NCBI GenBank assembly: GCA_036583965.1
Contig: JAZBQD010000034.1
Coordinates: 372,001-436,000, forward strand
DNA: 64,000 nt
Reading direction: 5' to 3'
Source: Prunella strophiata
Lineage: Eukaryota; Chordata; Aves; Passeriformes; Prunellidae
Position numbers and translations under genes: made by a program. This document shows, piece after piece, positions 61,197 to 64,000 of this stretch; position 1 is the first letter of the stretch, and every line of letters starts with the position of its first letter. The notes under the pieces were generated by a model. The model was not told the DNA's origin. It did no database searches and saw nothing but the letters and a program-made list of their open reading frames with translations.

Positions 61197-61667
61197 TTAA
61201 TAACAGATTACAGTCTTTAATGTTCTAAGAAATATCTCTATTGCATGAATTTCTAGATGAAATTCAGGTTGGGTTTGCCTGAAGTCCATCAGACACTTTG
61301 CTGCCAGCAGCACAAAGCCCCTCTCCCTCAGGGGTTTGGTGTAGGTGAGGATGCAGCTCACGGATTTGGGCAGACCCTTCAGTAGGTTAAGAAAGCGCTT
61401 GAGCACAGATTGTACTTTGAAGGCTCTGTAACTGAGCTGACCAGTGAGCAGCAGTAAATTATTGGATGTATTTCCTTTGCTTTTAGAAAAATCTGGAAAG
61501 CCTTGTATTAGAGCAGAGCAGTTCAGATTACAAAGCTGGGTATTTGGGACTAAGGAAATGGCAAGGCTTGGATTGCCACTGCAACTGTAAATATTGACAT
61601 TGTTACAGAGCAGTTTTAATTGCAGGATCAGAATTACTTCTCTCAGAGGATATTTGACTCTTTCAGT
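61197..61667 (-). CDS. Probable terminal coding exon of an unidentified host gene
   Basis: On the minus strand 157 codons are open between a TGA at 61,668-61,670 and TAA at 61,197. No ATG exists in the upstream half, so this looks like an internal start through a splice acceptor, not a single-exon gene. A good acceptor candidate is TTGCCATTTCCTTAG just before 61,549, which would give a 353-nt coding end. Codon use is gene-like in the core (about 61,290-61,400, third positions mostly G or C). The protein begins polar (NTQLCNLNC), then is helical and leucine-rich (SVLKRFLNLLKGLPKSVS), basic (KPLRERG) and again amphipathic (FVLLAAKCLMDFRQ), and ends KTVICY. It looks like part of an alpha-helical repeat or scaffold protein. 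I do not recognise the family. Alternatives: decayed retrocopy or chance. Confidence 0.5.
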   Translation of the reverse strand, partial: TERVKYPLREVILILQLKLLCNNVNIYSCSGNPSLAISLVPNTQLCNLNCSALIQGFPDFSKSKGNTSNNLLLLTGQLSYRAFKVQSVLKRFLNLLKGLPKSVSCILTYTKPLRERGFVLLAAKCLMDFRQTQPEFHLEIHAIEIFLRTLKTVICY

Positions 61668-61670
61668 TCA

Positions 61671-62686
61671 GAAGATGTGTCATCCTAGCTTCAAGAAAAG
61701 CTACTATTTACTACGATTTTTTTTCCAGGGTGTTGTCTGAATTTGTCAGTCCCTGTGACTGCTCTTCTGGCATTTCTTTCTTTTAGACCTTTTCTGTCAG
61801 TCCTACTGTTGCACTGGGGTGAGTGATCTGGTTTTGGCAGAATCCCTAAAGGTAAGGGGCTGGAATGAGGCCTGTGTTGCAGATGGGTGTGTGAAGTGTG
61901 GAAACTGAACTGTAAAGCTCACACTAACTCTGCACAACCAGTTTAACATGCAAAAGACTCCTCCTAACTCCATTGTCACTTAGTTTCCCAGAGTTTGGCC
62001 ATTAAGAGAGAAGGGAGAGAAGCCCTATAGCCAAGAGCCCTTCAAAGAACATAAATTAAATTCCTACTCTGAATTAGTGTCAAGGGAATGAACGTGGGAG
62101 AAGCCTGCTACCCTCATTAGGGCCTAAAGATGAGTAGGTGAGGGCTGATCCTTGTGCAGATTGCCATTTCTAAAGAGTTGTCCACCATTACTTGTTTGGG
62201 ATCACAACAAAACAAAATCAATCTAGACTTCCAGGATACCTTTCAGCTGTTGATCTCTTTCCCTTCTCACAGCATCTTGTGTCCCCTAAACTAACATATT
62301 CTGAAACAAGTGAGGCAGTGTCACACATAATCCCAACACAACCCAGGTTCATTTCCAGGGCAGCTTTATTCTCAATCCCAAATAGGTAGAGGCAGGAAAA
62401 ACAGTATATGAACATAAAAGATTACTGTTTAAATAGCATAAACTACACATGTGAAAGGATCTATTTTATTATTGTAGTTTTAAATTTACCATTTTATAAC
62501 TGTTGAATCTTGATTTTCTTATGTGAATATTCTTGTAGGGCAGTGAACAAATGCTGCAGGTTAACAGAGGAAATATCAAAAGGAGAAAGGTGTGAAATGT
62601 GGACATGAGCCACTCTTAGACACTAAAAAAAGTCGTTTGAAATCAATGATTTGTGTTCTCTGTAGCTCAGTAAAAATGTGTCCTAC
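61671..62686. other. Presumed intron, no feature recognised
   Basis: Non-coding sequence between two candidate minus-strand exons. No repeat or RNA seen. Confidence 0.35.
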
Positions 62687-62817
62687 CTCAGGTTTTTGTT
62701 CCTGTAGGTCCCATGAAGGTCCCACGATGTGAGATTTCTCTGTGAAAGCCTCAGAGCCTGACCCTTCTGGACATGTACAAAGATGAGGCCTTTGCTGGTT
62801 TGTTCTGGTTTCTTTTC
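62687..62817 (-). CDS. Possible internal coding exon, gene unknown
   Basis: On the minus strand CTCATCCTCATCTTCACCTACAG, a strong pyrimidine tract with acceptor, leads into 131 nt that end at CCTGAG|GTAGGA, a usable donor. Two reading phases are open through the segment. One reads TGKETRTNQQ...QEQKPE, hydrophilic and probably disordered; the other reads EKKPEQTSK followed by GLIFVHVQKG. The phase cannot be fixed without a neighbouring exon. The segment has the same strand as the probable terminal exon about 1.1 kb further on and could belong to the same gene. The family is not recognised. A cryptic exon or chance pairing of splice sites is possible. Confidence 0.33.
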
Positions 62818-63670
62818 CTGTAGGTGAAGATGAGGATGAGTTTGAGAATTTCCTGCTCCCCCTCACAGTTTGATTTAAGGTATCACTCAGATACTCAACA
62901 GTGGTTTTGAACAAGAAACAAAGGCAGGTTTATTTCGATTATAGGGGAAGAAACAATGCATGAGAAGAGCTGATGGTGGGGCAAGCATGCAGCAGCAAGT
63001 TTGGCACCTCTGCTGTCAGTCCCCCTGGACACCTGTGCAGCTGTATGTGGGTGTCTACACCTGAGCACATCTGTTTAATTAGGAATTTAGACTGCAGAGG
63101 TACAAGGGCTGCAAATACTATCCTAGATAAACTTTGTACAAAGATTTTCAAAAGCATTGGGATTTCTCCAATGTTTTGCAGATCAGGGGACCCCATTTAA
63201 GGCTCATTTATAATCAAAGAGACAGATTTTTCTTCAGCGATAGCTTATCTGTTCCATATTCCCTTTTTCCATGCAAGTATCCTGTTTGTGTATATTAACA
63301 TATTTATTTGGGGGTATGAGGAGATATGTAACACACTTGATAAAACACTGCTGGTTTAAAGTATTTTTTTTCCAAACAAGAATTTATTATATAAATCAAG
63401 ACTTTATTAAATGGCTGGGCATATATGTATAAATTGGAACGGGTCTTGAAGTATTGCACCCTTAAACTGAACAAAGTGATTAGGATAACTGATAGCTAAA
63501 TAAGGTTTTTATGTGCCTGTGGGAGCCATATTAGGATTGATTTGACAAGGCAGTTCAGCTGTGGCAACAGTCATAATATCTAACACAACATTATGTTTTA
63601 TTAGTAAAATCCTTAAGTGTAGCAAGCTGTTTGTGTCAAAACAACAGTATATTTTAGGAAAGAAAAAGAC
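62818..63670. other. Presumed intron, no feature recognised
   Basis: Non-coding sequence. An 86-codon minus-strand frame at 62,939-63,196 has no splice support or coding-like composition. Confidence 0.35.
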
Positions 63671-63763
63671 TTGCTGGATAGAAGGTGCATCATCAGGAAT
63701 GATAATATATTGGAGCACTCTTGCATTAAAGAGATCTTCTGCCATCACTGAATCAATAGTTAA
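63671..63763 (-). CDS. Possible 93-nt internal coding exon, gene unknown
   Basis: On the minus strand the segment lies between GTGTGCAG and GTCTTTTTC. It is exactly 31 codons, open in phase 0 on both sides (begins LTIDSVMAEDLFNARVLQ, ends DDAPSIQQ). The sequence is acidic and amphipathic and its codon use is gene-like. The acceptor lacks a strong pyrimidine tract, and the donor CAA|GTCTTT is weak, so the borders are uncertain. It shares strand with the candidate exons at 62,687 and 61,197 and could be an upstream exon of the same gene. Not recognised. Confidence 0.28.
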
Positions 63764-64000
63764 CTGCACACTGGAGTGCTCACTTCAGTTAAACAGGGTC
63801 ATTTTGAAGAAATCCTAACAGTAATTTTTAATTTGCTATTTTAAAATATGGTGGCAACTAAAATACTGCTTCATAATATTTATCTGTTTTTTTCACAAGG
63901 AAATAAGCAGTTGTGCTGGAAGTATTTGGTAAATAATTGGCTGCAGTACATGGCTGACAGTACCAGAAGATGTGCAGTTCATAGTCATTGCTTGAATTAA
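63764..64000. other. Non-coding edge of the window
   Basis: AT-rich sequence with nothing recognisable. Confidence 0.4.

Noticed and set aside
1..64000. CRISPR arrays, operons, bacterial promoters or phage genes
   Set aside because: The sequence is vertebrate nuclear DNA; tandem repeats present lack unique spacers of regular size.

Overview
The window is vertebrate nuclear DNA, most likely from a bird and plausibly a songbird. The support is several CR1-type LINE 3' ends (polarity-defining tails such as gattctgtgattctgtg near 57,320 and gattctataa near 49,411), a low repeat load, AT-rich non-coding sequence and isolated CpG islands. No bacterial-style gene organisation is present and almost all short reading frames are chance. 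The species call is inference.

Layout. 1-23 kb: mostly AT-rich non-coding DNA with two small CpG islands (4,965-5,215, with five CCAAT boxes in 92 bp, and 8,840-9,060) and one possible 63-nt coding exon at 2,792. 23,280-27,903: one nearly complete LTR retroelement, an endogenous retrovirus of class II type, flanked by a perfect 6-bp duplication GAAACT. 28-49 kb: non-coding DNA with three minisatellites, one of them an extremely G-rich 500-bp block at 36,370-36,866. 49-61 kb: non-coding DNA with CR1 fragments at 49,270, 57,200 and 57,466. 61.2-64 kb: probable coding exons of an unidentified host gene on the minus strand, including a 157-codon open stretch ending at 61,197.

The item of greatest interest is the retroelement. 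Its gag remnant (matrix start, proline-rich segment, capsid with major homology region) does not run into a CCHC zinc-knuckle nucleocapsid. Instead the capsid C-terminal frame continues without a stop into an intronless copy of the cold-shock domain of a host Y-box protein (YBX1-like), a single-stranded nucleic-acid-binding fold. No protease, reverse transcriptase or integrase is seen; after the Y-box segment comes a pyrimidine-rich stretch, then only the membrane-spanning tail of env, a polypurine tract and the 3' LTR. The LTRs differ at 2 of about 685 compared positions, so insertion was recent, yet gag carries several frameshifts and stops. The simplest reading is a non-autonomous family mobilised in trans that once captured a host Y-box mRNA, with the Y-box domain sitting where nucleocapsid should be.

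Limits: no alignment, profile search or expression data were available. Exon calls rest on open frame plus splice-like flanks, and unrecognised genes are left unnamed.
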